DNA of 64,000 bases, taken from Iris pallida. Taxonomy: Eukaryota > Streptophyta > Magnoliopsida > Asparagales > Iridaceae. Under the pieces are notes generated by a model. The model had not been told where the DNA came from. It did not search any database and saw nothing but the letters and a program-made list of their open reading frames with translations. Below, one piece after another: positions 37,175 to 49,301 of the stretch (position 1 is its first letter; the number at the start of each line of letters is the position of its first letter). Made by a program: the position numbers and the translations under genes. The DNA is taken from NCBI GenBank assembly GCA_029216955.1, contig JANAVB010005597.1, positions 48,915,614-48,979,613 on the forward strand, in the 5' to 3' direction.

Positions 37175-37690
37175 AATCTCGTCTATAGGTCGTACCGAGC
37201 TACAACATCAAAATACTTGGTCTGGAATCTCTCCTTGAATACTGTCCATAAAATAGGGCCACTAATCCATCGGCCTGCGCTGTCCACCAGCTACGGGCAA
37301 GATCTAGTAACTGTAGACGCACTACGGCCACCTTCTCGTTCTTTGGAGTCCTGGCTGCTTCTAGACACCTCTGTGTCCTGAAGCCATGCATATGCAGCGA
37401 TCACATCTTCACTGCCGTCGAAGAAGGGAGGGTTCAAGCGCTTGAAGCTGTTGGCCGCGCTATTACCTTGATGACCTCCTCTGGTCAAAGCGTCTGCCAC
37501 CTCCTAGTGCAAGGCATCTCCTCGACGATCTTGGAAGGCTAATAGTGACCTGATGAGACCCACCAAAGTGCCATCATTAGGCTCTGCAGGCTGGACGGGC
37601 TGTACTGGTGGTTCTCCTCCGGTAGGCATGACTCTGGAGGCTACTCCTGAATGCTGGGCTTGATCTCTAGGTTGCTGTTGGTCCGCGGGA
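37175..37690 (-). pseudogene. Element B gag, N-terminal part
   Basis: Encodes MPTGGEPPVQPVQ.., the gag start of the retrotransposon gag family (FKRLNPPFFDGSEDVIAAYAW) and its Trp-Trp region (LDLARSWWTAQADG). There is a TAG at 37504 and a frameshift near 37370-37400. It joins the fragment at 33364-34005 once solo LTR E is removed. Confidence 0.8.
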
Positions 37691-37904
37691 GGTGCTCTGC
37701 CCTGCTGATTGGCAGGTCCAGGAATAATGTCGCTGAAGAAGACGACATAGAAAACAATAAGGAAGGACCAGGACAGATCAACGATACAAGCATGTGATCA
37801 GGTCAAGATTCTCAAGGATTCAGAGGATACGAATAGAGATCAAGGGTGAGTACTGATTGAGACATCTATTCGGTAAACTCTCACATATCTTGATTTACAA
37901 GACC

Positions 37905-37927
37905 TGCATGGGCCACCACTTAAACCA
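37905..37927 (-). other. Candidate primer binding region of element B
   Basis: Directly after the 5' LTR end the minus strand reads TGGTTTAAG then TGGTGGCCCATGCAGG. Element D has the core AGTGGTGGCCCATG at the same place (49309-49322). It differs from the initiator-Met site of F. The matching tRNA was not identified. Confidence 0.45.
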
Positions 37928-38045
37928 TGTCACGCCCCAGAACCAGAATACAGGAGAGCGGAAGCGTACATAGCCAGCTACGTATATTAAAGTGTAACCC
38001 ACCTCGCTATACGGTCACGACTGTCTAGATACATGAGGGTTTAAC
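37928..38045 (-). repeat. Element B 5' LTR, proximal 118 bp
   Basis: Same sequence as the end of the 3' LTR (compare 17949-18066), beginning TGTCACGCCCCAGAACC in plus-strand reading. The rest is displaced by element D. Confidence 0.9.
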
Positions 38046-38884
38046 TGTAAGCCCCCTGAATTTTCGAAATTATTTTCAAATTTTCTAAATAATTTATTCT
38101 CGATAATTCATTTTATTTAAATTAATTTTGATCATTAAATACTCTTTATCGTGACTTGGAATTTTAGAGCATCAGGGATGCCAGTCTCTGGAAACTTTCT
38201 TCTTGAAGTTTGTAGTTGACGAGATTATCTTCACATTGATATTTCGTATCCCACTCGAACTTGTTCCCTTGTACTCTTTTTGCTTCGCGCAAGTTCGGGT
38301 CAATTTAGACCATTTAATTATTAATTGAATTCCCACTCTTTTCCTTGATCATCATATGCACGTTACTGTGACTTTTAATTTAGGAGCACCAGACCAGTCG
38401 TTTTCTCAGAACCAACTTCTCATGAATAATCTACTCGAGACGCTCTTCACCCATGACCTTCGTGTCCCACTCAGACACTCCATTTTGTGCTTCATTTTTA
38501 TCGCACAACCTTCGGGTCAATTTAGGCCAATTAATTATCTACCGTAAAACCTAATTTAATTTCCAACTTATTTTCCGGGCCCGACATCGGTCCAATCCAG
38601 TCAACCCAATATATGGCCCTGGCCTGTTTTGAGTCTACTGTGTACGTGCCACTTGTGTGCCATCAAATTTATTTTTCTTGTGCTCCCATTTCATCCATAA
38701 TTTTAAATAGTTTAAAATTATATTTTTAATTAAATCTTGGTTCCAAACTTGTCCAAACTTGGCCCAACACCCAATCCAATTTGGTGTAACCCCTGTCATG
38801 ACTACCCATATATCTCACTATTGTATTTACCTTCTTCCCTACTCAAAATATCTATGTCTCTTTCCTTGTATATATATACACATA

Positions 38885-41800
38885 TGTAATGCCCGTAGTT
38901 CGCATTACGTATTGGGAATACGTGTACGTATTTCGGGCTCGTATTTTTGGTTTTTCATAATTAGTTAGCCTTGGATTTTTATTTTTATTTTTGCATATTG
39001 CATTTGCATGGTTCATCATGGCATGGCATTGGCTTGGTTTGGTTCGGTTTAGTGGGTTTGGCTTGGTTGGGTTTTATGTGGAGAACCACTTCCACCTACC
39101 ACCACTCCCACCATAAATATCTATCCCACTCTCTCTCTTCCATTATTACTCATTACTCATTTCTTCTTCTCCATCTTTACTCTTCACCTACCAGGAGAGA
39201 GTGGAGAGCTTAGGCAAGTGCATCTTGCTTCATGGAGGAACCCTATTTTTATTGTTCCATTGTCTTCCTCATGTGTTTCTAACCCACTTTAGTACTTGTC
39301 ATTTTTCATTTCCATGGTTAAATTTTTGTAGATCTAGCTTTGTGGTATTTTTGGTTCCCAGGATTTTGATCCATCAAACTTGCATATTTTGCTAAGTTGA
39401 TGATCCCATGTTGCAGAGAATATTGTTTGGTCCAAATTTGACCTATAAAATTTTGCTGAGCCGCATGAACATTTTTGCACTCAGCCGCATGGCCTATACA
39501 TACAATTGCCAGCATTTATTTTTGTATGCATTATTTAATGCAATGCTAACAAGTCAGCCGCATAGGCATCATTATTTAATGCACTAAGAATAGAATGTAT
39601 CAGCACCCATGTGAGCCGCATATGCATGCAATATTTTGCATACAATATTCCCACGTGCATCTCATACGTACAATATTTTATTGTCTATTCTAAATGCATG
39701 TATTTAATGTATTGTTCCAATGCATTTTCCTAATGCACCAGAGAGCCGCATAGCTATTCAAATGCTTGAGTGCTTTAATATTTAAATATTAAATGTCTTC
39801 AGGATTCAATGTTTTAAAGCTTTGGATCAGCCGCATGGCTTGTAAATAAATGCTTTAGTGCTTGATATTTAAATATTATATGTCTTAAGGATTCAATGCC
39901 TTAAGCTTTGATTAAAGCTTTTTGGAGCAACAGAGCCGCATATGGCTTGGATGTTGTCTCATTCCAAATGCCTTAACTTAATACAATGTCATTTCATACT
40001 TAATGCTTAGGATTAAGCATTTTGTCTTTATATGTTTGACTAAAGACACCATAGCCGCATAAGCTTTTAAAGCTTACATTCTTAATATATTACTTTAGGC
40101 TTTTATGCATTTTAAGGCACTAAAGTTTATATTTTAGGCCTTAGTCCCTAGGAATGCAACTAATGCAAGCCGCATAAGCATTCTGGAGACTTAATTTTTA
40201 TGCAATTAAGTCCTTGACTTTATTGCTTAATGCAATTAAATCCTTACTATTTTTATGTTTTATGCTTTAATGCTTGGATTAAGCATTCTGGAGATACAGA
40301 GCCGCATGGCCCTTGGCCATTTAATAATATTATTATTTGCATGAAATCTAGGTGAGCCGCATAGGCTCCCTCCCCTCCACTATCTAATATTTTGGCCATG
40401 TGAACCATTAATTAAAGGGTTCACGAATACCTTTTCTTATTGCATTAATTGTGGGGGTCCCACATAACTTCTTTTAGTTGACTTGCTTGCTGAAGTGGGA
40501 GCTTGCAATTATTGCGGGTCCCACTATCTTTTGTCTTACTTGATTTCATGCCCTCTTTGTTATATTGGCCGCATGGGTGGCCTCCCACTCTCTTTGACCG
40601 CATGTTTGTTCTCCCACTTTTGGACCACATGGGTCCCACTTTGATTGTTTAAATATCTTATTTGCGTGAATTGTGGTCCGAATTTCTTCCCACTCCCAAC
40701 ATAAAAGTTGTAGAGTTTCCCCTTGGCTTCATGAATATATATATTATTAATATATTATTATTTAAATTGTGCAAGTTTCTCTCCTCCTTGATAAATGACA
40801 TGACTTGATAGTGACCCGCCGTGGTGTACTCCCGACATGATAACTTGACCTGACAAATTTGACATGATAACTTGACATGATAATTCTTGATAGTGGCCCG
40901 CCGTGGCGCACTCTTGACATGATGAACCTAACACGGTATATCTCGAATGCTGTTGCGACGGCTAACACGACATGACAAGATTGAATAACTTGGACACCGT
41001 GGACGATTGTGCTTGTACAAATGAACCCGTTTTATCTTGCATCATGTCTAGGACGGGGATCCCTGAGTACCACGGTCAGGGGGCACCCACTGAAATCGAC
41101 TAAGGTTAACAACTATAATAAATCCAGTAGTCATGAAGAGATTTCCCAGCCACAGGCAATCCCGTTATCTGGGCGCCCCACTTGGGATCTGTAGCCTGCC
41201 GTCGAGTAGGGCACATTTCCAGCACACTGTCATGTGTTGCACCCTCTAAGTCACCTAAGGGTACATACGTTTCCTGGACGATGTACCCACTTGAGTTCAA
41301 CCCCTAATTGCGTCCGGATAGCCTGGATGGTCTGCAGGGCTTGTGGCTATGGAATAATCTCGCTGTATCTTGCTAGTAATTAGGCTTGTGATAACCCTAG
41401 TTAGTTAAAGTATCAAGCCGTACTTATTGCTTGGCCGTGAATGTTGGATGTAGTTTACCAGTCTATTCTTGTCTTGATTCTGTACAAGATTGTTACATGT
41501 CCTGATTTCTTACATTTATCTTGCCGATAAATGGTGGGAGAAGCCAAGTTCTGTTCAGACGAAGGGTTACAACCCCGGTCCTTGTTTGGTTTACGGGTTG
41601 TAACCTGGTTATCTGAATAGTCCCATGGTTAACCCATCGTATATCACCTGTCCTATTTTTCTTTTATTATTGTCTTTTATTATATATTATTACTCTTGTG
41701 CTAATTGCTGGTTTTAGTTCCTAAGTGAAGCCTCCTTTGTGGCACTTTCTCTTTCTGGGATCTGATCCAGCTGGTTTTGTATGGCCAGATACCAGAGCAG

Positions 41801-42306
41801 CTCCAGAGGATCTATCGATTTTCCAGCCCGATGGTGAACACCAGGCGTAACCAGGGCAACGAGTGGGTTTATTTTTGCTCTCCCACTTTATTGTAAAATT
41901 ATTCTTTTTGAGGCGTTTAGCCGTCGAGCCAGTGTTAGCTCGTGTACATTTTTACTTACTGTCTGTCTACGGGCTGTAACATGATTGGCAACCTAGGGTT
42001 GATCATGTATGACTAAAACTCTTGCTAGTCCTCACATTTTGTAACGACTAGCTTCATGATCAGCTGAATATGTAATGTTTGGGACGCCTTACTATTGTAT
42101 ATTTGGTGATCTTACATCTTGTAACTCTATTTACTTGCTTGTGATTGAGACACTAGGCTTGTTAATGACCTTAAGAGACTGATGGCTTGTAGATAAACCC
42201 TCATATATCTAGACAGCCGTGACCGTATAGTGTAGTGGATTCCATTTCATTATACGTAGCTGGCTATGTCTGCCCCCGCTCTCCAGTATTCTGGTTCTGG
42301 GGCGTG

Positions 42307-42309
<3 letters not shown>
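38885..42309 (+). mobile_element. Solo LTR B2
   Basis: 3,425 bp, TGTAATGCCCGTAG to ..TTCTGGGGCGTGACA, with a perfect ACATA duplication (38880-38884 and 42310-42314). The uninterrupted site is seen in the other LTR of D near 52620. It is of the same family as the LTRs of element B, so that family was mobile after D had entered B. It has the leader hairpin GCAAG-TGCAT-CTTGC (39214-39228) and the terminal hairpin CCAG-TATT-CTGG (42283-42294). Confidence 0.92.
39459..40612 (+). repeat. Dispersed AGCCGCAT word array in LTR B2
   Basis: Eleven exact AGCCGCAT octamers between 39459 and 40361, 24-132 bp apart, followed by GGCCGCAT (near 40568) and GACCGCAT (near 40606). The spacers are AT-rich and unalike. 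LTRs A and B carry other repeats in this position. Confidence 0.85.
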
Positions 42310-42357
<48 letters not shown>

Positions 42358-42376
42358 TATAAATACATATATATAA
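42310..42376. repeat. (TA)n microsatellite in LTR D
   Basis: About 20 TA units, then TATAATATAAATACATATATATAAT. It is followed by CT-rich sequence (42380-42580). The other D LTR has a shorter run. Confidence 0.9.
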
Positions 42377-43539
42377 TATCTCTCTCTCCCCTCTCACCCA
42401 TCACCTCACTCTCTCTCCTTTCCTCTCACATCAGCCATACCCCCTCCCATCAGCCGAACACCCCCCCCTCTCTCTCTCTAAATATCTCTCTTTCTCTCTC
42501 CTCCCCTCTCATTTAATACACACAACACACACACACACATAATAATTCTCATTCTCTCTCTCTCTTTAATTTTGCTCACAACTACACAACACAACACCAC
42601 CCCCATGGCTGAGATCCCCGACTCCACTCCTCCTTCCACTCCCATGGCCGACGGCCAACCACCACCACCTCCTCCCGAGCAAAGGCCCCTCTCATTCTCC
42701 ATTCGTCACCATCACCAACTCCTATCACCATCATCACCACACGCCTCCACCACTTCGACCATCACCACCCTCATCAAACCGCCGCCACCACCATCTCTGA
42801 CGTGCCTCCGCAGCCACCCTCGCCACTACAGTGCTCCGTTGGCCGCGTGCGCGCCACAGCGGCATGCACAAGCAGCAGCTGCAACAGCAGCGGGCATGGC
42901 CGCGCGCCTGACCGGGCGGTGTAGCGCTACCGTCGCCGGTCGTTGTCGCCGTGGCCGCCCCCCCTGGCCGGGAGACCCCAGGCACTACCCTGTGGCGGCC
43001 ACCGTCCTCCGGGATGCGCCGTCTAGGCGATTTTAGCGTTTTCTCGGAATCCCGTCGACGCGCGCGCGAACGAGATCCAGAAATGGCATTCCGTCGCAGC
43101 GACTTCGTGCACGTTTTTTGAGAGATCCGACTATTGGATCGGCAATTTCTTCGCTCCGTCACAATCTCGGTATATACTCCTTCATCCCTCTCAAATTTTA
43201 CCCGTTAATTTTGTCGTTTGATAGATCAAAATCGGCCACCAAGTTGACCGTTTAAATTGTATAATTTTTGGACAGTTTTACAGAGCCAACTTTGTCGGTT
43301 CGTATCTCCTCCATCGCAGCTCCGTCTGGCATGCTACTGATTCCTATGCGAAGCTGGTATAACCCTCTTCCTACCCCTCCAGTTTCGTTTCATTTTGAGC
43401 ACGTTTGGTTGGTTGAATTCGACGCCAAAGTTGGCCGTCCGAATTTATAATTTCCAAGTTATAAAATTCTATTTTTGAACTCGGGACTACGGATTCAATT
43501 TTTGACACCACCAGTAGACTCATGGCATCGTTCTGGCAC

Positions 43540-44060
43540 ATTTTCATATAAAGTTTGTTAGATTTGGAGGACGTGGGCCCTGGCACGTATTTCGGTACAA
43601 AGCGGGCCCCACAGTCCGGGTCAACGAAACTTTTTGACGCCGGCTCATCGGAATCCAATTCTGGATATACCGTTGAGTTCGTATCGTCATTATGGACCCG
43701 TTGACATATAATTTGCTAGGTTTTAGTGGACATTGGTTCCGACACGCATTTCGGTGTAAGTTGGATACCAATATCCGGGTCAACGGGTCATTTTGAGATC
43801 GGCTCATCGGAATCCAATTTCGGATATACCGGTTGAGTTCGTATCGTCATTCTGGACTCGTTGACATATAATTTGCTGAGTTTTGAGGACATTGGCTCCG
43901 ATACGCTTTTCCGTGCAAATCGGTTTCCAATATCCGGGTCAACGGACCAAATCTGAGATCGGGTCAACGAAATCCAATTCTGGATATACCGTTGGGTTCG
44001 TATCGTCATTCTGGATTCGTGGATATATAATTTGTTAGATTTGGTAGACTAGTATTCTTG
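43540..44060 (+). repeat. 160-bp tandem repeat x3 in LTR D
   Basis: GGATATACCG near 43663, 43822 and 43982 marks units of 159-160 bp, each with TTCGTATCGTCATT..GGA, TGACATATAATTTGCT-like and CGGGTCAACG words. Single related words occur in LTR E near 35990-36010. Confidence 0.85.
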
Positions 44061-44349
44061 CACGTTTTTCGGTGCAAAGTGGGTCCGACACGGACACCGT
44101 TTTGATCCAAAATTATCTTTTTGCCCCTGTGTCCAAATTGGACTTATGGATAGGCTATCCTAGCTAATTTGACCATTCTGGACACGTTGGTGATGTTGGT
44201 TTCACCATCCGACAACATCTATAGGTTTTCACCCTATTATTATTATAATCTTTCTCTTTTGTTTGTATTTTGAGATCCATCGATTCCAGTGATTTCACAA
44301 TCACTGAAATTGATGTGTTGACCCTGTAGATGTTTATAGAGACTAGCCT

Positions 44350-44530
44350 TGACCCTGTTTGACCATGGTTGACTGCTTTGACTGAACATCGATGTAGAGT
44401 CAACATTTGACCTAGTGTGACCCAGAGTTGACCAGTTGACCAAAAGTCAACTGTAAGTCAACCCTTGACTTAGATTGACCTAGTTTGACTTGCTTCGACC
44501 TAGTTTGACTTAGTATGACTTGATTTTACT
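44350..44530. promoter_or_regulatory. Cluster of TTGAC (W-box-like) words in LTR D
   Basis: About fourteen TTGAC cores on both strands within ~180 bp, many as TTGACC or TTGACT. TTGACY is the core bound by WRKY factors in plants. Smaller clusters occur in LTR C (about 47460-47530) and LTR G (about 53630 and 54850). Confidence 0.5.
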
Positions 44531-45032
44531 TCCAAACCCTTATATTGATACAGTATTTCACCTATAGGTCCTCGAGGCACTGTTTTAGGACTCAGTCGAC
44601 ATATTCCACCAGATCTCAGGCGAGTACATTCTCTGATAACTTTTTTCCAATTTATGATAACTGTTATGATTCATGTACTTAGTGTAGATATGCTTATTCC
44701 TGACACATGGTTCTCACGGATTGGTATTCCTGGATCTCGACGAGAGATGTTACTCCTTGTTAGCTTGGGATGTATTGTGCAAGCTCCCTTGTAGCTCTTG
44801 CGCAATATATGGTCACCGATTCTATAGAAGACTTGCTCCCTTCTCATAGAATCCCGTGCAGTGACGTATCCTGTTTGGATCTATTCTACCAGTTGGGGGT
44901 GGAGGAGTAGTAGCGTATGCCTGTGATCAAATCCATCCCGCATTCCCGAACAGTGTTAGTCATATACCGCACTTATGACTAGCCAGGCCAGTTACTTACA
45001 GGTGCCCAAGCCGATCACAAGTTGAAACTACT

Positions 45033-48000
45033 TGTAGCACCCAGTTTTCCAAATGAGGGTAATTTTGAAATTTTGTGTTTATAATTATTTTAATAATGAT
45101 ATTTAATTCATGATATGATTTTTGGTGATTTTAAATCATTTTAAAATTATTTAAATCAATGACTTGTGGTTTTGACGTTTTGCTAGTGAAACCTAGAGAC
45201 TGTTTGACCTAGAGCCTAACCATGTGATTATGATATTTTAATGTTATTTTGGCCTAAGAATATTTTTTGCATTTGACCTCTTTGAATAATTTTGATATTA
45301 ATTTATTATTTATGATATTGTTTTGGGGTTATTTGAGTCGGGTTCGAATTTCAACTCAATCCGACTTGAAACGGGGACCCGGGGGTAGTTTGACTCTAGT
45401 GGGACCCACACACTAGTTAGGCATGGCACACATGATATTAATTTTAGTCCACATGATAGAAATATTTTAGTTAGAGGTTAGACTAATTATTATGGATAAG
45501 GTTAGTGTGATTAGAGACTTTAGAATGACTAATTTAGCCCCAACCAATTAGCCCTTTCCTAATATTCATAGAATAGATTAGTGGGAGCATTTTGGACCTT
45601 ACCATAATAGGACAAATAGCCCCATATGGACAGCCACTTTGGGAGAGGATAGGATCAAGTTCATTTCATTATTCTCATCCACACTCTCTCTTGTTCTTCC
45701 CCAAATTCCTAGAGAGCAATCCCTAGCAATTTCTCCACCAAATCCTTCCATTTCGCCACCAAATCTTCTTTTTTCCTTCTCCATTCTAGCCAAGGAGGAA
45801 GCTACCCAAGTTTGGGAGGATTCAGAGCTCGTTCGTGTCCTTTTGGAATCTCTACGTGTCGGTGTCGCTCCGGGAAGGCTTTTATTCGATTCGATCTACC
45901 GGGAGGTATAAATCCCTTCTCCTTTTCATTTTCTCATGCATATAGGTCTATTTTGAACCCATAGGAATGACCCCCATGGTTGTATCTCCATTTGTGTCCA
46001 TTTTGTGTCCATTTGGAGGTCATAGGAGTGTCCTTTGTGTTGTGGTTGTGTCCATGTGAGAAAATCCCAAATTTGGACACACTATGTGTTGTTGTTATGT
46101 ATGAATGAATTATTACATGTTTAATCTCATATTTTTGTATTGGAGATGTGTTCTATAGTGTCTCATATATATATATTAGTGTAGAGAGTGAGTTCTTGAT
46201 ATATTATGTTATATACTTGTGTTCTTTCATCTCAAACTACCCAAATCCGTCATGATTTTTATCCACGTTTTTAATTTCAGCCCTAACTTAGAAATGTCAT
46301 AACTTCTAGCTCAAAGCTCGGTTCAATCTCCCGTTTTTTTAAAAGAAGCGTATTGAAGTTAGCTTTCCAAAAAAATGTATTAATAGGCCTAATTCTTTCT
46401 GTAACTTTCTGGAGAATTATTTGAGTGTCAGCTGTACGAAAGACAAACGCGTTCTCGGTGTTTTCGCGATTCCGGGAGTTTTCGGAAACGAAAACGTGAT
46501 CCGTTTGAAGTTTCGGAAAGCTAACACATAGATCTATAACATACTTTAATTCTAGATTTTAATTCATGCTGAGATGGTACAGTATTGATTATTAGTAGGA
46601 GTTACTATTCGGCATATGCATTTTGTGCACCTTGTGTGTAATATAATGTTCTATTTGATTTTAACCCATGTTAATGTATATACATTATGTAATTAAATAG
46701 AGAATGCAAGCATGAGTAAATGGTTAAATAAATGATGTATGAGGTGTAAGTATCCTATCTAATGTAAGCATGTATAAGTATGACTTGTAATGAATATGTA
46801 GGTTCCATAGTATGTAATGTATGGTGCATATAGTAGTGCAAGAGAATAAATGAATGATGAATGAATGCAAGCATGAATGTAATGTAATAATAGATGTAAT
46901 GTATGCAATATACAAGTTAATATGATGTAATGTTCTATGTTAACACAAATCCTATATTACCTCATGTACCCCCTTATACTATGTTGACACTATCACACTT
47001 GACACATTGTTCACTTACACTTTGACACTCTTTGATATGTATACACTATGTATGCCCATTTAACCCTCACTTGTCCCTTTGTCATATTCACATACACACA
47101 CATAGCCTCTTAAATAAGTATTTATGAATATAGTTAACTTAGCTATGTATGTATATTATATATATGTTAGCATATTGTGTTGTAATATATAAGTTTATAT
47201 AACCATTTGAAATGCCATGATTATAGACCTAATGTTGAATACCAATATATGCATGTGTATATATGGGTAGACATATATAGCTTAAAGTAATAGATTACCT
47301 AGTGTATATCCAATGTGAATTCTTGCCTATTTGAGTATTGAATAATTGCATGCTATATAGAGTTGGGTGTATGTTGGCTTGTATAGCCTTGTATTGATGT
47401 GTGCTTGCTAGGATAGTCTTGGTTAGGCCTAGTAAGACTTGTTGGGTACTTAGGACATGACCTAGTTTGACTAGTACAGTTGACCAGAGTTGACCAAGGG
47501 TTGACTTTGGCCTAGTTTGACCTAGATTCATGTAGAATATATTGTAGTGCTTTATATTACCCTTTTGGACATGTTGTGACTTGTGCTGTTCTAATTAGGA
47601 GCCAGACACCTCTCCTCGGACAGTATCTTTACCTTGGACATTCAGATATCAGGCGAGTACATTCTCTGATTATTTCATATTTTGTTTAGAATTATTTTCC
47701 TGCTTTAAATTACTTTACTTGATACTGTCACGTTGGTCACACGGATTGGTACTATATGGATCTTTTTATGAGATGTTATCCTCCTCGGGAGCATCGGATA
47801 CTGCATGTTTTGTGCGTTTCACGAATCATATCACGTATCTCTATGCTTTCTCTGATTCACGAATCGCTTATGACACATGTACTCTCATGTTCACAGAGCC
47901 ATCATGAATCACCTTCACGTATCACTCATTTTATGAGCCATGTGAAGTTTCACGAATCTTAACATAACTTGAACAGATCCTTGTGTATTGATTGGGGATG

Positions 48001-48712
48001 GGGGAGTAGAAATAGACATATGAATATTATCCAAGTAGCTGTAGTCATGAATCACTCTCTTAGCTGTAGTCATGAATCTCCAATGCCATTCACATGTTTA
48101 TATTTTACTCTGACTCACTAGTCACTGTTAGTTCTCTATGTATAGTAGATATTTATTTCTATTACAGTTCTCTTTCTCTGTTTACATACTGTATTTCCTT
48201 CAGATCCTGTATCTTACTTTACTGCATGATTATATTTTCTAACCTGCTATGATCTGTTGAAATGTACTGTGCTCGCTCCAGTCCTGACTGGACCCGTTGA
48301 TAAATTTTATAGATAGCCTGGAGGTTGCCTGCTAGCCTAGAGGAGACAGTAGAGGTTGCATAGATAGCTAGGGTTTTTGCTTATAGTTTATTTTCAGTCA
48401 TCTTGAGTTGTATTTATGGATTACTGTATTTGAGTTCTGAGATGTATTCTGAGTTTGAATCTTAGACACTTAGACTTCTATCTGTTGTATCTCTTTTCGA
48501 TTTTATGTTTTATCTATCTTCCTTTATGCTCTACCTTAGATGTGATTGAGTTTACATTCTGCTATGTCACCCCCATTCGGGGAGTATAAACTGTTTAGTC
48601 TTATACTGTTAGATGCATTGAGACCTAGGACAGCGTTCTACCGCCGACACTACGGCGTAGGCTGGGCGTTGTTACGTTCTCGTGCCCTAACTCTAGGGTG
48701 CGGGTCGTGACA
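45033..48712 (+). mobile_element. Solo LTR C
   Basis: 3,680 bp, TGTAGCACCCAGTTTTCC to ..GGTGCGGGTCGTGACA, with a perfect CTACT duplication (45028-45032 and 48713-48717). The left part matches LTR G (TTTTCC..GGGTAATTTTGAAATTTTG, GCTAGTGAAACC, GAGCCTAACCATGT), while the end matches D and E. It includes a word-rich stretch around 46730-46940 (GTAATGTATG, GAATGAATG). No coding sequence. Confidence 0.92.
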
Positions 48713-49301
48713 CTACTACTTACACACATTGGATAGATGGCTTACCCTGATTTATGTACATACCATGATCAGTTCTACTTTTCTGTTCTAGCTCTAGTTC
48801 TACAGCTTACTATGCCATGATATATATATGTACACTCCATGATTTTATTATATATGCTCTATTTACAGTCTTATGGCTTTTATCCTATCTTGAGATCCGT
48901 TATGAGATATATGTACTCGTTCCATCCTGACTGGATATGTTGACAAAAATTTAGGAGTAGTTGTGCCCTCAGTATTGGACTTCATGATGTTGCTAGCCGA
49001 GGTGGATCTCACTATTCTTCTATGTGAGTTGCCTGGTAGTTATCCTTAGTTAGTCTTGTTGTTCCTTCCTTATTTTCCTGTCTTATGATCATTGTAGATT
49101 CTAGGTGTTCTAGTGATATTGTTATTATTTCTTGTCTTATCTTTCTTAGTTTTCGTGATGTGACACGAGTATATTTCTAGTTATGGATCTTTAGATGTTG
49201 TAGTTAGTATAGTACTTGACAGCGCTCTACGCCGATACTACGACATAGACTGGGCGTGGTCCACGTATTTGTACCCGTATATCCGGGTGCGGGTCGTGAC
49301 A

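Larger units (their letters stand above)
17949..38045 (-). mobile_element. Element B: autonomous-type chromovirus (Ty3/Gypsy), interrupted and decayed
   Basis: Minus-strand element inserted in LTR A. Parts in transcription order: end of the 5' LTR (37928-38045, the rest displaced by element D), a primer-site-like stretch (about 37905-37927), gag (37690-37175, then 34005-33364), protease-RT-RNase H-integrase (33264-29911) ending in a chromodomain-like motif, a GAGGACGGAAT motif and purine-rich tract (29745-29782), and the 3' LTR (29744-17949). Later insertions are F in the 3' LTR, solo LTR E in gag and D in the 5' LTR. The chromodomain-like tail and the signature before the 3' LTR suggest a Tekay-like clade (inference). 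Premature stops show it is dead. Confidence 0.85.
38046..49301 (+). repeat. Element D 5' LTR, split by solo LTRs B2 and C
   Basis: Collinear with the 3' LTR copy (51791-53326) over the part visible in both, apart from small indels and about 150 bp (near 42868-43014) missing in the 3' copy. It includes a 160-bp tandem array and a TTGAC cluster. Confidence 0.85.

Noticed and set aside
42572..43036. Open frame starting MAEIPDSTPP in LTR D (also MVELPDSTPP at 52872)
   Set aside because: Pro/His-rich low complexity in a CT- and CACC-rich leader. The two LTR copies differ in length and end, so coding is not supported.
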